Source of the DNA: Opitutaceae bacterium
GTDB lineage: Bacteria > Verrucomicrobiota > Verrucomicrobiia > Opitutales > Opitutaceae
Length of the DNA: 12,301 nucleotides
Direction: 5' to 3'
Assembly (NCBI GenBank): GCA_005787865.1
Contig: SXZN01000246.1
Coordinates: 1 to 12,301, forward strand
Positions within the stretch are counted from its first letter, which is position 1; each line of letters begins with the position of its first letter. Below the pieces are notes generated by a model that saw nothing but the letters and a program-made list of their open reading frames with translations, was not told where the DNA came from and searched no databases. A program made the position numbers and the translations under genes. This document shows, in pieces, positions 12,116 through 12,301 of this stretch.

Positions 12116-12301
12116 ATGAAGCCCGCCCCCGCCGAGTCGACGGCCGAACTCCTCCACCGTGTGCGCCAGCAGCTTATTCTGTCGCAAGTACGGATTATGG
12201 AATTGGAAGACGAGCGCGATGAATTGGCGCCCCGGCTCGCGGCGACGGAGTCGTTATTGACCGCCGCCCAAACCCTCGCTGACCAGAAAATCGACGAAGC
12301 C
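12116..12301 (+). CDS. N-terminal fragment of a coiled-coil protein (runs off the window)
   Basis: Sixty-two codons are open to the window end from an ATG at 12116. The fragment begins MKPAPAESTAELLHRVRQQL, continues with IMELEDERDEL, and is rich in L, E, A, Q and R with heptad-like spacing, so an extended coiled coil is likely. There is no signal peptide and no Shine-Dalgarno. I do not recognise the protein. In glycan clusters, helical N termini of this kind can precede a methyltransferase or glycosyltransferase domain, but that is only a guess from context, since the downstream domain is not visible. Confidence 0.6.
   Translation, partial: MKPAPAESTAELLHRVRQQLILSQVRIMELEDERDELAPRLAATESLLTAAQTLADQKIDEA

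Noticed and set aside
11900..12119. Two short plus-strand frames before the last gene
   Set aside because: They are made largely of translated pyrimidine repeat (SQFPNFQYFSIFS), have no family features, and end at or overlap the better-supported start at 12116.

Overview
The window is a single-strand (+) surface-polysaccharide biosynthesis cluster from a moderately GC-rich Gram-negative bacterium. The style suggests Verrucomicrobiota, perhaps an Opitutales relative: S23-type four-helix-bundle genes within glycan loci, intergenic TTTCCCAATTTTC-type pyrimidine repeats, and no Shine-Dalgarno sequences. This assignment is inference; no rRNA or other marker gene is present.

Layout. Positions 1-266 are non-coding, with two 32-bp direct repeats, a related inverted copy and a perfect GAAA-loop hairpin. 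Positions 267-2103 hold a membrane-anchored family 2 glycosyltransferase (polyprenyl-phosphate type) and a class I SAM methyltransferase, in visibly AT-richer DNA than what follows. Positions 2107-6235 are four tightly packed genes (gaps of 3 bp or overlaps of 1-4 bp): an extended SDR epimerase/dehydratase, a UDP-sugar dehydrogenase homologue lacking the catalytic cysteine, a classical SDR and a Gfo/Idh/MocA oxidoreductase. Positions 6716-11867 carry a near-complete GDP-D-glycero-alpha-D-manno-heptose pathway: hddA-like kinase, hddC-like nucleotidyltransferase, gmhA-like isomerase and gmhB-like phosphatase, plus a transaldolase that could connect sedoheptulose 7-phosphate to central metabolism. 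A coiled-coil protein begins at 12116 and runs off the end.

The most unusual feature is how the heptose genes are spaced. The upstream genes are packed end to end, but the junctions leading into hddA, hddC, gmhA and gmhB each contain a unit bounded by a purine-rich tract on the left and a pyrimidine-rich tract on the right. Three units contain cargo: four-helix-bundle gene 1, four-helix-bundle gene 2, and a hicAB toxin-antitoxin pair. The fourth (gmhA-gmhB) holds only repeat arms. This looks like a family of small cassettes inserted between operon genes, without any recognisable transposase, and it is the best candidate for an undescribed system here.

Proposed working of the cluster (inference): sedoheptulose 7-phosphate is isomerised, phosphorylated at C1, dephosphorylated at C7 and activated to a nucleotide heptose. 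The SDR, Gfo/Idh and dehydrogenase-like enzymes may modify this or another nucleotide sugar. The glycosyltransferase and methyltransferase act in assembly or decoration of the glycan.
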